DNA of 64,000 nt from Dysgonomonas sp. HGC4 (GCF_001261715.1 NZ_CVRU01000079.1:1-64000); one strand, 5' to 3'; shown: positions 20,173 through 29,180, counted from the first letter of the stretch. Numbers and translations: made by a program. Notes: generated by a model not told the origin, from the letters alone.

Positions 20173-20240
20173 AACAACCAGAACAACCTTTTCTTAGTGT
20201 ATCAATCTTTACAAACAAAATAACTCCCACCATAACTCTC

Positions 20241-20283
20241 CTAAAAAAAGAAACCGCTGTACATCTTATCGATGTACAGCGGT
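20241..20283 (-). terminator. Rho-independent terminator after tRNA-Gln
   Basis: A 13-bp perfect stem (20253-20265 with 20271-20283) with a 5-nt loop is followed on the minus strand by a run of T. Confidence 0.9.
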
Positions 20284-20298
20284 AATATTCTCTATTTG

Positions 20299-20369
20299 TT
20301 GTCTCACCAGGATTCGAACCTAGACAGGCAGTACCAAAAACTGCAGTGCTACCATTACACCATGAGACA
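20299..20369 (-). tRNA. tRNA-Gln (anticodon UUG)
   Basis: The sequence folds as a cloverleaf. The acceptor stem is TGTCTCA with TGAGACA, the anticodon stem GCAGT/ACTGC encloses loop TTTTGGT (anticodon TTG), and the T-loop is TTCGAAT. The discriminator base is A and CCA is not encoded. It has its own promoter (20394-20424) and terminator. Its 3' end faces the decayed accessory stretch. Confidence 0.95.
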
Positions 20370-20393
20370 AACATTTGCTTTTCAAAAGCGATA

Positions 20394-20424
20394 CAAAAGT
20401 ATATAATCAATTTGATATATGCAA
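20394..20424 (-). promoter_or_regulatory. Promoter of tRNA-Gln
   Basis: The -7 box TACTTTTG (20394-20401) and -33 TTG (20422-20424) are spaced 20 bp apart. The start would fall about 18 bases before the mature tRNA. Confidence 0.7.
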
Positions 20425-20443
20425 TACCTCATCGACATTTTTT

Positions 20444-21736
20444 TCATTTTGCAATCAGTAAATAGTAGTTTTTCTTGCCTTTTTGAGCCAAAATATATTT
20501 ACCATCAATTAGATACGAATGATCAATAATTTCATCAGAATTTTCTAATTTATTTTTATTTATCATCACACCACCCGCTTGTACCATTTTACGCATCTCA
20601 CCTTTCGATGGAAACACGGTAGTAACCTGCGTCAACAAATCAATAACAGCAATACCATCTTCTAATTCAACCTTGCTTACATCGAACTGAGGAACTCCTT
20701 CAAAAACCTGTAATAAAGTCTCCTCATCAAGAGTTTTAAGAGCATCTGCAGTAGAACCTCCAAACAAGATACCTGATGCGCTTACAGCAGCCTCATAATC
20801 TTCAACCGAGTGAACCATTATAGTTAGCTCTTCTGCTAATTTCTTCTGCAAAGGACGAAGATGTGGAGCTTCTTTCTGAGCATGAACCAAAGCTTCTATT
20901 TCCTCTTTAGACAAAGCTGTGAATATCTTTATATATTTGGCAGCATCGTCATCACTAACATTCAGCCAAAACTGATAGAATTTATAAGGTGAAGTATATC
21001 TACGATCTAACCAAACATTACCCGATTCGGTTTTACCAAATTTAGTACCATCTGCTTTAGTAATCAATGGACAAACAAGAGCAAAAGCCTCACCTCCCGT
21101 TTTACGACGAATAAGTTCTGTACCAGTAGTTATATTACCCCACTGATCGGATCCTCCCATTTGTATACGACATCCAAGTTCGCTATATAGGTGTAAGAAG
21201 TCATAACCTTGTAATAACTGATATGAAAATTCGGTAAATGACATTCCGTCAGCCGACTCTCCACTCAATCTTTTCTTTACTGAATCCTTCGCCATCATAT
21301 AATTTACGGTAATGTGCTTACCTATATCGCGAATGAAATCCAGAAAAGTAAAGTCTTTCATCCAGTCATAATTATTAACAAGCAAAGCTTTGTTAGGCTT
21401 ATCAGATTCGAAATCTAAAAATTTAGCCAACTGTTTTTTGATACTTTCTTGGTTGTGACGGAGAGTTTTCTCGTCCAACAGATTTCTCTCTTGTGATTTC
21501 ATAGACGGATCTCCAATCATACCAGTTGCACCACCAATCAGAGCAATAGGACGATGTCCTGCACGCTGAAAGTGCTTTAATATCATCACCCCTACTAGGT
21601 GACCTATATGCAACGAATCGGCAGTCGGATCGATCCCTAAATAGCCTGAGGTTAATTCTTTTTGTAGCTGTTCTTCCGTACCCGGCATGATTTCCTGAAT
21701 CATACCACGCCATCTTAATTCTTCAACAAAATTCAT
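20444..21736 (-). CDS. tyrS: Tyrosyl-tRNA synthetase
   Basis: This cytoplasmic class I enzyme charges tRNA-Tyr. It is 430 aa, the usual bacterial TyrS length. The HIGH motif is LHIGHLVG near residue 42 and the KMSKS-equivalent is KFGKTESG near residue 233. A tyrosine-binding region ([10 protein letters not shown]) and a C-terminal S4 RNA-binding domain (about 365-430) are also present. A TACTTTTG -7 box at 21867-21874 gives a leader of about 125 nt, which contains a copy of the short AAGGTC palindrome. No T-box is expected in this phylum and none is seen. Confidence 0.97.
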   Translation of the reverse strand: MNFVEELRWRGMIQEIMPGTEEQLQKELTSGYLGIDPTADSLHIGHLVGVMILKHFQRAGHRPIALIGGATGMIGDPSMKSQERNLLDEKTLRHNQESIKKQLAKFLDFESDKPNKALLVNNYDWMKDFTFLDFIRDIGKHITVNYMMAKDSVKKRLSGESADGMSFTEFSYQLLQGYDFLHLYSELGCRIQMGGSDQWGNITTGTELIRRKTGGEAFALVCPLITKADGTKFGKTESGNVWLDRRYTSPYKFYQFWLNVSDDDAAKYIKIFTALSKEEIEALVHAQKEAPHLRPLQKKLAEELTIMVHSVEDYEAAVSASGILFGGSTADALKTLDEETLLQVFEGVPQFDVSKVELEDGIAVIDLLTQVTTVFPSKGEMRKMVQAGGVMINKNKLENSDEIIDHSYLIDGKYILAQKGKKNYYLLIAK

Positions 21737-21753
21737 CTAATTAATTTATTGTT

Positions 21754-21774
21754 AAGGTCACAGACCCAATTATT
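21754..21774 (+). repeat. Dispersed short palindrome, degenerate copy
   Basis: AAGGTCACAGACC followed by AATTATT is a variant of the core seen at 29112, here inside the tyrS leader on the opposite strand. Confidence 0.5.
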
Positions 21775-21866
21775 ATTCTCGCAAACTTTATTTTACACAG
21801 ACATAAATATCTGCGTCAAAAATAAAGAAACAAATAGGGCTACAACCTTAAATGTTTTCGTTATCA

Positions 21867-21874
21867 CAAAAGTA
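21867..21874 (-). promoter_or_regulatory. -7 box of tyrS
   Basis: TACTTTTG on the minus strand lies about 130 bp upstream of the tyrS start. No clear -33 TTG is present. Confidence 0.5.
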
Positions 21875-22049
21875 CGACTTCTTTTTTGATTCTTTAGAAG
21901 CCTGAGCTAATAAAACAGTAACAGAACTACATGGAATACATTTTTAAGAGAAAAGGCTTGATTTCAAAAACATTTCCTATATTTGCCTCTGTAAAATAAC
22001 TCTTTAAGTAAAAAAAGTGTATCATTTAACAAACATATCAGGCAATAAC

Positions 22050-22076
22050 AATCTAAATTTTAACCATTTAGATTTG
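22050..22076 (+). promoter_or_regulatory. Inverted repeat overlapping a -7 box
   Basis: AATCTAAAT (22050-22058) pairs with ATTTAGATT (22066-22074), a perfect 9-bp inverted repeat. The right arm overlaps TAGATTTG (22069-22076), a TAnnTTTG match. It looks like a promoter with an operator and lies just before the GA repeat. Confidence 0.5.
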
Positions 22077-22091
22077 GCTATTCATGCTGAA

Positions 22092-22127
<36 letters not shown>

Positions 22128-22349
22128 AACTAGCAGCCATGTTACTTATAGAAATATCTTAGGCGGAACTTTCCGTCTTTTCTTGTTCCTATTCTCCAAA
22201 AGACGAGAATTTCACAAGATACAACATTCCCCTAATAAATACAATTATAGTTTTGCCTATACACTTGTCCTTATAACTGATTTGTTTTTTTGTTGTCGTT
22301 CAAAATCAATTATAACTAGAGTTTATATACAGCACAACTATGTCCCGCA

Positions 22350-22388
22350 GTGGCGTGTAGAGATTACATGCCACTGCTTTTCATTTTT
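22350..22388 (+). terminator. Terminator-like hairpin in the leader of the secreted-protein pair
   Basis: GCAGTGGC-G-TGTA pairs with TACA-T-GCCACTGC, a 13-bp stem with one G-T pair and a 5-nt loop, followed by TTTTCATTTTTA. It ends only about 30 bp before the ATG at 22419, which leaves no room for a promoter in between. It probably acts as an attenuator or ends a leader transcript. Confidence 0.7.
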
Positions 22389-22418
22389 AAATCACACTAA
22401 TTATTAATGATAACAACA

Positions 22419-23162
22419 ATGAAGAAAAGCATTCTATTATTCATGGGACTATTTTCCATTGGGTTACTGCAAGCCCAAGTCGGAATAAACACCCGAACCC
22501 CACAAAACATATTCCATATCGATGCACAAAACAACACCAATGGCAACCTCAACACGAGCGACGACATCTCAGTAGACAAGTCTGGGAATATGGGAGTAGG
22601 AACAACAACCCCACAAAGGAAGCTGGAAATAATAAGTTCCACAGCAGGGGCTATTCGAATAGCAGACACAAGTCAGGGCACCACAAAGGTGCTCACTAGC
22701 AGCTCAAACGGATCTGCCACTTGGGTAAATATCATTGGAAGTTGGAATGCCTCTCTCACTGGGGGAAACCTCGCTTACACTACTGCACTAGGCACCAGAA
22801 AAATCAACTTCACAGGTGGAACTATATCCAAGCCTGGCACCGGAAGTATAAACATTACTAACGGAAGCATAACAGTTCCCTATGCAGGCACTTATAGACT
22901 TACATTATTTGGGACATCCTTAATGAATCGCGGTAATGGATATTTTATTGCCGGATATTACAATGTTAGAAAAAATGGATCATCTCTATGGGGCCCACAT
23001 TCATTGGGATCAACCCTAATATCCAGCTCCCCATACGTCAGCTACTACTCATTTACATACCTTAATCAAAATGATGTGTTGGACATTTATAGTATGGAAA
23101 ACACTGTAGGCTTCGCGAATGGCGTATCTAATTTAACCCTCTTTATAGAATTTGTAAAATAA
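22419..23162 (+). CDS. Secreted jelly-roll (C1q-like) surface or extracellular protein 1
   Basis: This is a secreted protein of 247 aa. The signal peptide MKKSILLFMGLFSIGLLQAQ is cut before VGINT. The N-terminal part has the Bacteroidota repeat style seen in phage-tail- and adhesin-like heads (VGINTRTPQNIFHIDA, MGVGTTTPQRKLEI). The C-terminal about 130 residues look like a C1q/TNF-type jelly roll (ITVPYAGTYRLTLFGTS, ending LTLFIEFVK). I use the ATG at 22419, not 22407, because the signal peptide starts there. It is tandem with the next gene (7-bp gap), which has the same architecture. Expression probably depends on the GA-repeat/hairpin leader upstream. Confidence 0.75.
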   Translation: MKKSILLFMGLFSIGLLQAQVGINTRTPQNIFHIDAQNNTNGNLNTSDDISVDKSGNMGVGTTTPQRKLEIISSTAGAIRIADTSQGTTKVLTSSSNGSATWVNIIGSWNASLTGGNLAYTTALGTRKINFTGGTISKPGTGSINITNGSITVPYAGTYRLTLFGTSLMNRGNGYFIAGYYNVRKNGSSLWGPHSLGSTLISSSPYVSYYSFTYLNQNDVLDIYSMENTVGFANGVSNLTLFIEFVK

Positions 23163-23169
23163 AAAAGAC

Positions 23170-23946
23170 ATGACTAAACTAACATCTACATTTATTATAT
23201 TGTTATTCTGCAATATATGCGCTGCCCAAATTGGGATAAACACAGAAAACCCCAAAGCTTTACTCCATATTGATGGAGCTTCAACCTCAGCTACAACAAA
23301 CCCATCAACAGGCAGCATTACGGCTACTCAAACTGTCGATGACATAGTTGTAACAAATCAAGGAAACATAGGCATAGGAACTCTCAGTCCTGTTACGAAA
23401 GTGGATATTATTAGCCAATCCGCAGGAGGAGCTATAAGAATAGTGGATACCACGGAAGGTGTAGGAAAAATGCTCGTTTCGGACGCAAACGGAGTAGGCA
23501 CTTGGGCATCCGTTATTGGTTCTTGGTATGCTCTATTAACCGGCAATTGGACTGTAACATATCAAACGACAACCACAATCCGACAATTAACCGGCTTCAG
23601 CAGCAGCTCTATCTCCAGCGCTCTACAAGGAAGCGTTAATATGTCTACTGGAACTATACAAGTTCCATACACAGGCAAATACAGAGTCACCATCGCAGGA
23701 CACTGGGGTACAAACAGAGTCGGAAACAACCCCTATTTAGTAGCACCACACATATATGCAAATGGAGTTTCGATATGGAATGGCACCATTGTTGGATACA
23801 GCAATGGCTGGGGAATAAGTCCTACTTTTGTATCGATACTTAACCTCACAGCGGGAAGCAACATTACAGTACGCACCAACGAAACTGCTGCAAACAATGC
23901 AAACATGGTAGATCAATGCTCTCTCATCATTGAGTTCATACAATAA
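23170..23946 (+). CDS. Secreted jelly-roll (C1q-like) surface or extracellular protein 2
   Basis: This is a tandem paralogue of the gene ending at 23162, 258 aa. The signal peptide ends ICAAQ. It shares the motif layout: IGINTENPKALLHIDG at the N-terminus, IGIGTLSPVTKVDI in the middle, IQVPYTGKYRVTIAGHW in the jelly roll, and SLIIEFIQ at the end. The two sequences are clearly related but divergent in the C-terminal domain, as expected for surface-exposed ligand binding or antigenic drift. It is followed by a strong hairpin shared with the rplI end. The exact function is unknown. Confidence 0.75.
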   Translation: MTKLTSTFIILLFCNICAAQIGINTENPKALLHIDGASTSATTNPSTGSITATQTVDDIVVTNQGNIGIGTLSPVTKVDIISQSAGGAIRIVDTTEGVGKMLVSDANGVGTWASVIGSWYALLTGNWTVTYQTTTTIRQLTGFSSSSISSALQGSVNMSTGTIQVPYTGKYRVTIAGHWGTNRVGNNPYLVAPHIYANGVSIWNGTIVGYSNGWGISPTFVSILNLTAGSNITVRTNETAANNANMVDQCSLIIEFIQ

Positions 23947-23967
23947 ACTCATAATCTCACAACACAA

Positions 23968-24003
23968 AAGAGGCTGACCCTTATAGGATCAGCCTCTTCT
24001 TAT
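23968..24003. terminator. Terminator between the secreted-protein pair and rplI
   Basis: AAGAGGCTGA pairs with TCAGCCTCTT, extended inside by CC/GG after one mismatch. It has T-rich flanks and serves the convergent ends at 23946 and 24021. Confidence 0.85.
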
Positions 24004-24020
24004 TTTGTATCTAGAATTTC

Positions 24021-24464
24021 TTATTCAGAAACTACTTCGAAAGGAATTTCTACAGACACTTCTTTGTGAAGTTTAAGTAGAGCTTTATAAGAACCAACTT
24101 CTTTTACAGCTTCTTTTATAACGATTACCTTACGGTCAACATTATAACCTTTCTTTTCCAAAGCCTCAGCTATTTGGATATTAGTAACAGATCCGAAGAT
24201 TGTTCCTGTTGAACTTGTTTTTGCACCGATAGATAGAGTTACTCCTTCAAGTTTCGCAGCAATTTCTTGAGCGTCTTGTTTGATTTTCTCTAATTTATGA
24301 GCACGTTGCTTCAAGTTTTCAGCCAACATCTTCTTAGCAGATACTGTCGCCATTACCGCTTTTCCTTGTGGCAAAAGGTAGTTACGTCCATAACCATCTT
24401 TTACAGTTACTACGTCATCTTTGTAACCAAGATTGGCAACGTCTTCTTTTAATATAACTTGCAT
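24021..24464 (-). CDS. rplI: 50S ribosomal protein L9
   Basis: Ribosomal protein L9, 147 aa (normal length). It starts with the conserved [19 protein letters not shown], and the family signature [13 protein letters not shown] follows. A long helix links to the C-terminal RNA-binding domain. It is the last gene of the rpsF-rpsR-rplI operon, 22 bp after rpsR. Confidence 0.98.
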   Translation of the reverse strand: MQVILKEDVANLGYKDDVVTVKDGYGRNYLLPQGKAVMATVSAKKMLAENLKQRAHKLEKIKQDAQEIAAKLEGVTLSIGAKTSSTGTIFGSVTNIQIAEALEKKGYNVDRKVIVIKEAVKEVGSYKALLKLHKEVSVEIPFEVVSE

Positions 24465-24486
24465 ATCTTTTTCCTCCTTTTTTTAA

Positions 24487-24753
24487 TTATTTCATCATAT
24501 CAGTTACGTAAGGAAGCAATGCCAAGTGACGAGATCTCTTAACAGCTTGTGCTATACGACGTTGAAACTTCAACGATGTTCCAGTAATACGACGAGGTAA
24601 AATTTTACCTTGCTCGTTTAAGAATTTTTTCAAGAACTCAGGATCTTTGTAATCGATATACTTGATACCATTCTTTTTGAAACGACAGTATTTCTTCTTT
24701 TTGACATCAACTGAAGGAGGAGTCAAATATCTGATTTCTGATTGTTGTGCCAT
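24487..24753 (-). CDS. rpsR: 30S ribosomal protein S18
   Basis: Ribosomal protein S18, 88 aa. Recognised by the [19 protein letters not shown] region, [17 protein letters not shown]-type core (here [17 protein letters not shown]) and [15 protein letters not shown]. It binds S6 in the 30S platform and is encoded 2 bp after rpsF. Confidence 0.98.
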   Translation of the reverse strand: MAQQSEIRYLTPPSVDVKKKKYCRFKKNGIKYIDYKDPEFLKKFLNEQGKILPRRITGTSLKFQRRIAQAVKRSRHLALLPYVTDMMK

Positions 24754-24755
24754 GA

Positions 24756-25103
24756 TTAATTTTCTTTTTTAGTTGATGATTTAAGATTTCTTCTTTTTTC
24801 AGCATACTGATGAGCGTACTTATCCTGACGGAAAGTTAAGAAACGAATAACTTTTTCGTCACGACGAAATTGTAGTTCTAACTTAGCAATAACCGAAGGG
24901 TCTGCATCAAACTCAACAAATGCGTAAAATCCTGTAGATTTCTTTTGAATAGGATAAGCTAATTTTTTTAGCCCCCAATTCTCCTCACTAACAATCGTAG
25001 CACCTTCCTCAGTCAGAATGCCTTTGAATTTTTCTACCGCTTCCTTCATCTGAACGTCAGACAAAACGGGAGTCAAAATGAAAACGGTTTCGTAATGATT
25101 CAT
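24756..25103 (-). CDS. rpsF: 30S ribosomal protein S6
   Basis: Ribosomal protein S6, 115 aa. Typical start [16 protein letters not shown], then [18 protein letters not shown] and the [14 protein letters not shown] strand. It is the first gene of the S6-S18-L9 operon, with a textbook promoter 47-77 bp upstream. In many bacteria the S6:S18 complex represses this operon through the leader; I did not identify that structure here. Confidence 0.98.
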   Translation of the reverse strand: MNHYETVFILTPVLSDVQMKEAVEKFKGILTEEGATIVSEENWGLKKLAYPIQKKSTGFYAFVEFDADPSVIAKLELQFRRDEKVIRFLTFRQDKYAHQYAEKRRNLKSSTKKEN

Positions 25104-25149
25104 AAATAATTTAATATAAACTTGTTAAACAATAAAGTTTTTCGAGCCG

Positions 25150-25180
25150 CAAAGGTAAGATAATATGCTCTAAAAACAAA
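25150..25180 (-). promoter_or_regulatory. Promoter of rpsF operon
   Basis: A -33 TTTG (25177-25180), a 19-bp spacer and a -7 TACCTTTG (25150-25157) give an exact fit to the Bacteroidota sigma-ABfr consensus. Confidence 0.85.
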
Positions 25181-25218
25181 ATATGAAGTTAAATATTTTA
25201 TCTAATCTAAAGATATTA

Positions 25219-25226
25219 TACCTTTG
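25219..25226 (+). promoter_or_regulatory. -7 box of the MarR gene
   Basis: TACCTTTG lies 41 bp upstream of the MarR start. The -33 position reads TTTT. Confidence 0.55.
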
Positions 25227-25267
25227 CGAATACCTAGAAGTAATTTAATTGAGTAATAAGTTAAGAT

Positions 25268-25732
25268 ATGGATCACGAAAGCGAAAATAGCGAACTAATA
25301 GAACTAGAGTATATCTTTCCTATAATCAATGGAAAAGTTTCGATGGCTATTAATCGGAAAATGTATCGTAATTTCAGAAAGCACGGTTTGGATATTACTC
25401 CCGAGCAATGGACAGTACTTTCTTTCTTGTGGCGTCAGGATGGCGTTTCACAGCAAACCCTTTGTGATGCAACATTCAAAGACAAGCCGAGCATGACCCG
25501 ATTAGTAGACAACCTCACTAAACTTGAATTAGTTGAACGCCGCTCAACCCCTACCGACCGTAGATCTAACCAAATCTATCTAACAGAAAAAGGAGCAAGT
25601 ATAAAAGAGAAAGCCAACGAAGCAGTAAACGAAACCATGCAATACGCCTTTGCTGGAATAGATCAAGAGGGACTTAACCAAGCACGGTCCATTTTAAAAA
25701 TAGTATTCAACAATATACAAGAATCTTTATAG
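25268..25732 (+). CDS. MarR family transcriptional regulator
   Basis: This winged-helix DNA-binding regulator has 154 aa, the usual MarR length. The helix-turn-helix runs from LWRQDGVSQQTLCDATF to KPSMTRLVDNLTKLELVERR (about 55-100). The wing carries the typical D-R motif (STPTDRRSNQIYLTEKG), followed by a C-terminal dimerisation helix. It has its own promoter, back to back with rpsF. The ligand and targets are not visible; the nearest genes give no clear drug or stress efflux partner. Confidence 0.9.
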   Translation: MDHESENSELIELEYIFPIINGKVSMAINRKMYRNFRKHGLDITPEQWTVLSFLWRQDGVSQQTLCDATFKDKPSMTRLVDNLTKLELVERRSTPTDRRSNQIYLTEKGASIKEKANEAVNETMQYAFAGIDQEGLNQARSILKIVFNNIQESL

Positions 25733-25761
25733 GCCCTATGCAGCAATAACAGATACGACAT

Positions 25762-25807
25762 AAAACAAAAAGGGAGGATAATTTGCATTATCCTCTCTTT
25801 TTGTTTT
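25762..25807. terminator. Bidirectional terminator between MarR and thioredoxin genes
   Basis: A stem of about 19 bp (25763-25782 with 25787-25806, one G-T pair) with a 4-nt loop and A/T tracts at both ends. Confidence 0.9.
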
Positions 25808-25820
25808 CTTCACCTTACTT

Positions 25821-26216
25821 TCACTTATAACTATTTAAAACCTTAAGTAATTCATCCTTCGTATATACACCTACTAATCGTTGCATCTCCTTACCATCCT
25901 TATAAATAAACATAGTAGGGATAGTCGAAACTCCTTTAGCTCGCGCAACAGCTTTATAATCATCAACATTTAGCTTACCAACCTTCACATCTGTTTCTTC
26001 TGCAACTTGCTTTAAAACAGGTTCCATTTTACGACAAGGACCACACCAAACTGCCCAATAATCAACCAGCACAAGTCCTTTTGATACTTCCTCATCATAC
26101 GACTTAGAAGTAAGAGTAACTATTTTGTTTTTTGTATCTTTTTTATCTTGAGCCACAATAACTAGAGAAAATACAAACAAGAGAGATAATACAATACTTT
26201 TTTTCATTTCATTCAA
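25821..26216 (-). CDS. Exported thioredoxin
   Basis: This 131-aa thioredoxin-fold protein has an N-terminal signal (cut near VIVAQ, about residue 23), so it acts in the periplasm. The active site is WCGPC with cysteines C58 and C61, and the cis-Pro segment GVSTIPTMFIYKDGKE is intact. The likely role is thiol-disulfide reduction of exported proteins, possibly fed by the DsbD-like protein at 29665. It is monocistronic between two hairpins. An internal ATG at codon 4 is an alternative start. Confidence 0.92.
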   Translation of the reverse strand: MNEMKKSIVLSLLFVFSLVIVAQDKKDTKNKIVTLTSKSYDEEVSKGLVLVDYWAVWCGPCRKMEPVLKQVAEETDVKVGKLNVDDYKAVARAKGVSTIPTMFIYKDGKEMQRLVGVYTKDELLKVLNSYK

Positions 26217-26230
26217 CTGATTTATATTGA

Positions 26231-26267
26231 GTAAAAAGAGTCACATTGATTACTCAAATGCGACTCT
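26231..26267 (-). terminator. Terminator after the sigma factor gene
   Basis: GAGTC-CATT pairs with AATG-GACTC around one mismatch (26238-26247 with 26257-26266), followed on the minus strand by CTTTTTAC. Confidence 0.7.
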
Positions 26268-26316
26268 CATGTTATGGTCTAAAGAAAATAATTATTCTTA
26301 GCTATAAGAATTTAAC

Positions 26317-26850
26317 TTATTCTCTGTCTTGAAATTTATAATCTTTCAACATTTCCTGTAATCTCTTTCGAGCAAAGAAGATACGACTCTTAACAGTTCC
26401 GATGGGTAAAGTCAGAGTTTGAGCGATTTCTTCGTATTTGTAACCTGAAACGTGCATAGTAAATGGTACTTTATATTCGTCAGAGAAACTGTTAATTGAT
26501 TTTGTTATCTCTGCAATAGTATATGCACCCTCCGGGGTATCAAATCCCGAATCCTGTGGCAAATTAAGATGATATAGATTTTCTGTTTGATCTACAACTG
26601 TTTGCGTACGAACGATTCTTCTGTAGTTATTTACAAATATGTTATGCATAATTGTAAACACCCATCCTTTGAAGTTTACGTTTTCATAATACTTTTCTTT
26701 ATTATCTAAAGCACGAAGAGTTGTTTCTTGCAGCAAATCCTTAGCTTCTTCTCTGTTTGTTGTTAGAGTCAAAGCAAAATTCATCATATTGTTTTGAAGT
26801 GCGATTAGTTTGCCTTCGAAGCCATTTGCGTTGTTTTCATCATTTTTCAT
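26317..26850 (-). CDS. ECF-type RNA polymerase sigma factor
   Basis: This sigma-70 family factor has 177 aa. Region 2 is visible as EEAKDLLQETTLRALDNKEK and NFKGWVFTIMHNIFVNNYRR. Region 4 is YKYEEIAQTLTLPIGTVKSR. I start it at 26850 (MKNDENNANG) rather than at the in-frame ATG at 26928, because a TATATTTG -7 box at 26926-26933 overlaps that earlier codon. No anti-sigma gene is adjacent, which suggests regulation at the level of expression or an orphan ECF of the type common in Bacteroidales. Confidence 0.9.
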   Translation of the reverse strand: MKNDENNANGFEGKLIALQNNMMNFALTLTTNREEAKDLLQETTLRALDNKEKYYENVNFKGWVFTIMHNIFVNNYRRIVRTQTVVDQTENLYHLNLPQDSGFDTPEGAYTIAEITKSINSFSDEYKVPFTMHVSGYKYEEIAQTLTLPIGTVKSRIFFARKRLQEMLKDYKFQDRE

Positions 26851-26925
26851 AACCTTATCTTTTCTAGTGTTAAAGAAAGAACAATCCTTTATATTATAAT
26901 AAAATACTTGGATAATCCTACACCA

Positions 26926-26933
26926 CAAATATA
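26926..26933 (-). promoter_or_regulatory. -7 box of the ECF sigma gene
   Basis: TATATTTG on the minus strand gives a leader of about 70 nt to the ATG at 26850. The -33 position is weak (TTTA). Confidence 0.6.
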
Positions 26934-27152
26934 CAATCTTTTTACACGTTTAAAAATAAAATAAAGTTTTTTTCATTCAACAAATGTTAACTCCACTCAC
27001 ACAAACAACACAACCAACTGTATATCAACAACAATTACGGTGACACAATAAAGATAAAGTTAGTTAAATAAGGCATAAACTTAATCTATCAACAAATTTG
27101 GAAAATAGAAATTAATCATAAACATTTGACAAAATGACAGTCTTTTCGAGTA

Positions 27153-27167
27153 TGGCATCCTTTTTGG
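27153..27167 (+). promoter_or_regulatory. Possible sigma-54-like -24/-12 element upstream of htpG
   Basis: TGGCATCCTTTTTGG has GG at -24 and GG (not the canonical GC) at -12 with the right 10-bp spacing. A start about 34 bp before the htpG ATG would follow. One key base mismatches, so this is tentative. No TAnnTTTG box is seen in its place. Confidence 0.3.
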
Positions 27168-27211
27168 TTTAACCTTCGAGAGAATCATAACAAAATATAA
27201 AATATAACATC

Positions 27212-29113
27212 ATGGAAGAAAGAAAAGGTCATATTGGGGTTACCACAGACAACATATTCCCCATTATCAAGAAATTTTTGTACAGCGATCACGAAATCTT
27301 TTTAAGAGAGCTCGTTTCTAACGCAGTAGACGCCACACAAAAGCTTAAAACACTATCATCTTTAGGTGAATTTAAAGGTGAGTTGGGAGATACAGCAGTA
27401 AGAGTATTATTAGATAAAGAAAATGGTACAATTACCATCTCTGACCGAGGTATAGGTATGACAGAAGAGGAGATCAATAAATACATCAATCAGATTGCTC
27501 TATCTTCAGCCAACGAATTTTTAGATAAGTATAAAAATGATGCCAATGCAATCATAGGTCACTTCGGACTAGGTTTCTATTCAGCATTCATGGTTTCTAA
27601 ACAAGTTGAAATTGTGACTCTTTCTCACAAAGAAGGTTCTGAAACTGTAAAATGGAGCTGTGATGGTACTCCTGAGTTCACCATAAGCAAAGCTGACAAA
27701 ACCGAAAGAGGTACAGATATTATATTATATATAGACGACGAAAATAAGAACTTCCTTGAACAAGGCGAAATAGATAAGTTACTTAAAAAGTATTGTCGTT
27801 TCTTACCTGTACCTATTGTATTTGGTAAGAAAACTGAATGGAAAGACGGCAAATCGGTAGAAACAGAGGAAGACAATGTTATTAATGACACAACTCCTTT
27901 GTGGACTCGCAAGCCTGCTGACTTAAAAGACGAAGATTACAAGAAATTTTATCAGGACTTGTACCCTTTTACTGATGAACCCTTGTTCTGGATACATCTT
28001 AATGTAGATTACCCGTTCAAATTGACAGGAGTACTTTATTTCCCTAAATTGAAGAGTAATGTAGATCCTCACAAGAATAAGATACAGCTATATTCTAATC
28101 AGGTATTTATTACTGATTCGGTAGAAGGTATCGTTCCTGAATTCCTTACATTGATGCATGGAGTTATAGACTCTCCGGATATTCCTCTGAATGTTTCGAG
28201 ATCTTACCTTCAAAGCGACCACAATGTGAAGAAAATCTCGTCACACATTACTAAAAAGGTAGCCGATCGCCTAGAAGATATATTCAAAAACGACCGCCCT
28301 CAGTTCGAAGAGAAATGGGATGATCTTAAAGTATTCATCGAATATGGTATGCTTACCGATGAGAAATTCTACGATCGTGCTCAGAAATTCTGCTTATTAA
28401 AGAATACTGATGGTAACATCTTCACATTCGAAGAATATAAAACTCTTATTTCAGGAAATCAAACAGACAAAGAAGGTACACTGATCTATCTGTACACAAA
28501 CAACAGAGAGGAGCAATACTCATATATCAATGCAGCAAAAGATCATGGTTACGATGTTCTTTTACTTGACGGACAACTAGACGTGCATTTAGCAGGAATG
28601 CTGGAAAGCAAATTTGAGAAGAGCCGCTTTGTACGTGTTGACAGTGATATAGTTGACAATCTGATTAAGAAAGAAGACATTGCTGATGCAGACTTGACTG
28701 ATAAACAAAAAGAAGAATTGAATGAGACTTTCAAATCTCAATTACCTAAAATAGAAAAAGTAGAATTTACGTTCGATTATAAACCATTGAACGAAAACAT
28801 TCAACCAATTCAGATTACACAAAACGAGTATACTCGTCGTATGAAAGAAATGGCTGCTATGCAAACAGGAATGTCGTTCTACGGAGAAATGCCCGACAAT
28901 TTTACAATGGTTATAAACACCAACCACCCATTAGTAAAACAAATTATTACTGATGTAGATGGTAAAGATGCCGAAGCTGTTGGTAAATATGCCTCCGAAA
29001 ATCCTATTATCAAGCAATTGGTCGACTTGGCACTACTTTCAAACAACATGTTGAAGGGTGAGAGCCTAAGCAATTTCATCAAACGTAGTACTGAACTGAT
29101 TGCAGGTAAATAA
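27212..29113 (+). CDS. htpG: Chaperone HtpG (Hsp90)
   Basis: This ATP-dependent cytoplasmic chaperone has 633 aa, typical HtpG length. The GHKL ATPase domain (1-220) shows ELVSNAVDATQKL, DRGIGMTEEEI and GHFGLGFYSAFMV. The middle domain carries the catalytic-loop region (LNVSRSYLQSDHNV), and a C-terminal dimerisation domain follows. It is monocistronic with a terminator at 29181. The stop codon overlaps a dispersed palindrome. Confidence 0.98.
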   Translation: MEERKGHIGVTTDNIFPIIKKFLYSDHEIFLRELVSNAVDATQKLKTLSSLGEFKGELGDTAVRVLLDKENGTITISDRGIGMTEEEINKYINQIALSSANEFLDKYKNDANAIIGHFGLGFYSAFMVSKQVEIVTLSHKEGSETVKWSCDGTPEFTISKADKTERGTDIILYIDDENKNFLEQGEIDKLLKKYCRFLPVPIVFGKKTEWKDGKSVETEEDNVINDTTPLWTRKPADLKDEDYKKFYQDLYPFTDEPLFWIHLNVDYPFKLTGVLYFPKLKSNVDPHKNKIQLYSNQVFITDSVEGIVPEFLTLMHGVIDSPDIPLNVSRSYLQSDHNVKKISSHITKKVADRLEDIFKNDRPQFEEKWDDLKVFIEYGMLTDEKFYDRAQKFCLLKNTDGNIFTFEEYKTLISGNQTDKEGTLIYLYTNNREEQYSYINAAKDHGYDVLLLDGQLDVHLAGMLESKFEKSRFVRVDSDIVDNLIKKEDIADADLTDKQKEELNETFKSQLPKIEKVEFTFDYKPLNENIQPIQITQNEYTRRMKEMAAMQTGMSFYGEMPDNFTMVINTNHPLVKQIITDVDGKDAEAVGKYASENPIIKQLVDLALLSNNMLKGESLSNFIKRSTELIAGK

Positions 29114-29126
29114 GGTCACAGACCTT
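29112..29126 (+). repeat. Dispersed short palindrome, copy 2
   Basis: AAGGTCACAGACCTT begins inside the htpG stop codon (the AA of TAA is its first two bases) and is followed by CTTTTAAT. Confidence 0.75.
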
Positions 29127-29180
29127 CTTTTAATACAGAGTTACATATTATAAAAAATAGGATACTCTATAATAATAATG

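Noticed and set aside
20126-20410. Open frame of 94 codons on the minus strand
   Set aside because: It is the conceptual translation of the tRNA-Gln gene and its terminator (WCNGSTAVFGTACLGSNPGE is the typical tRNA artefact).
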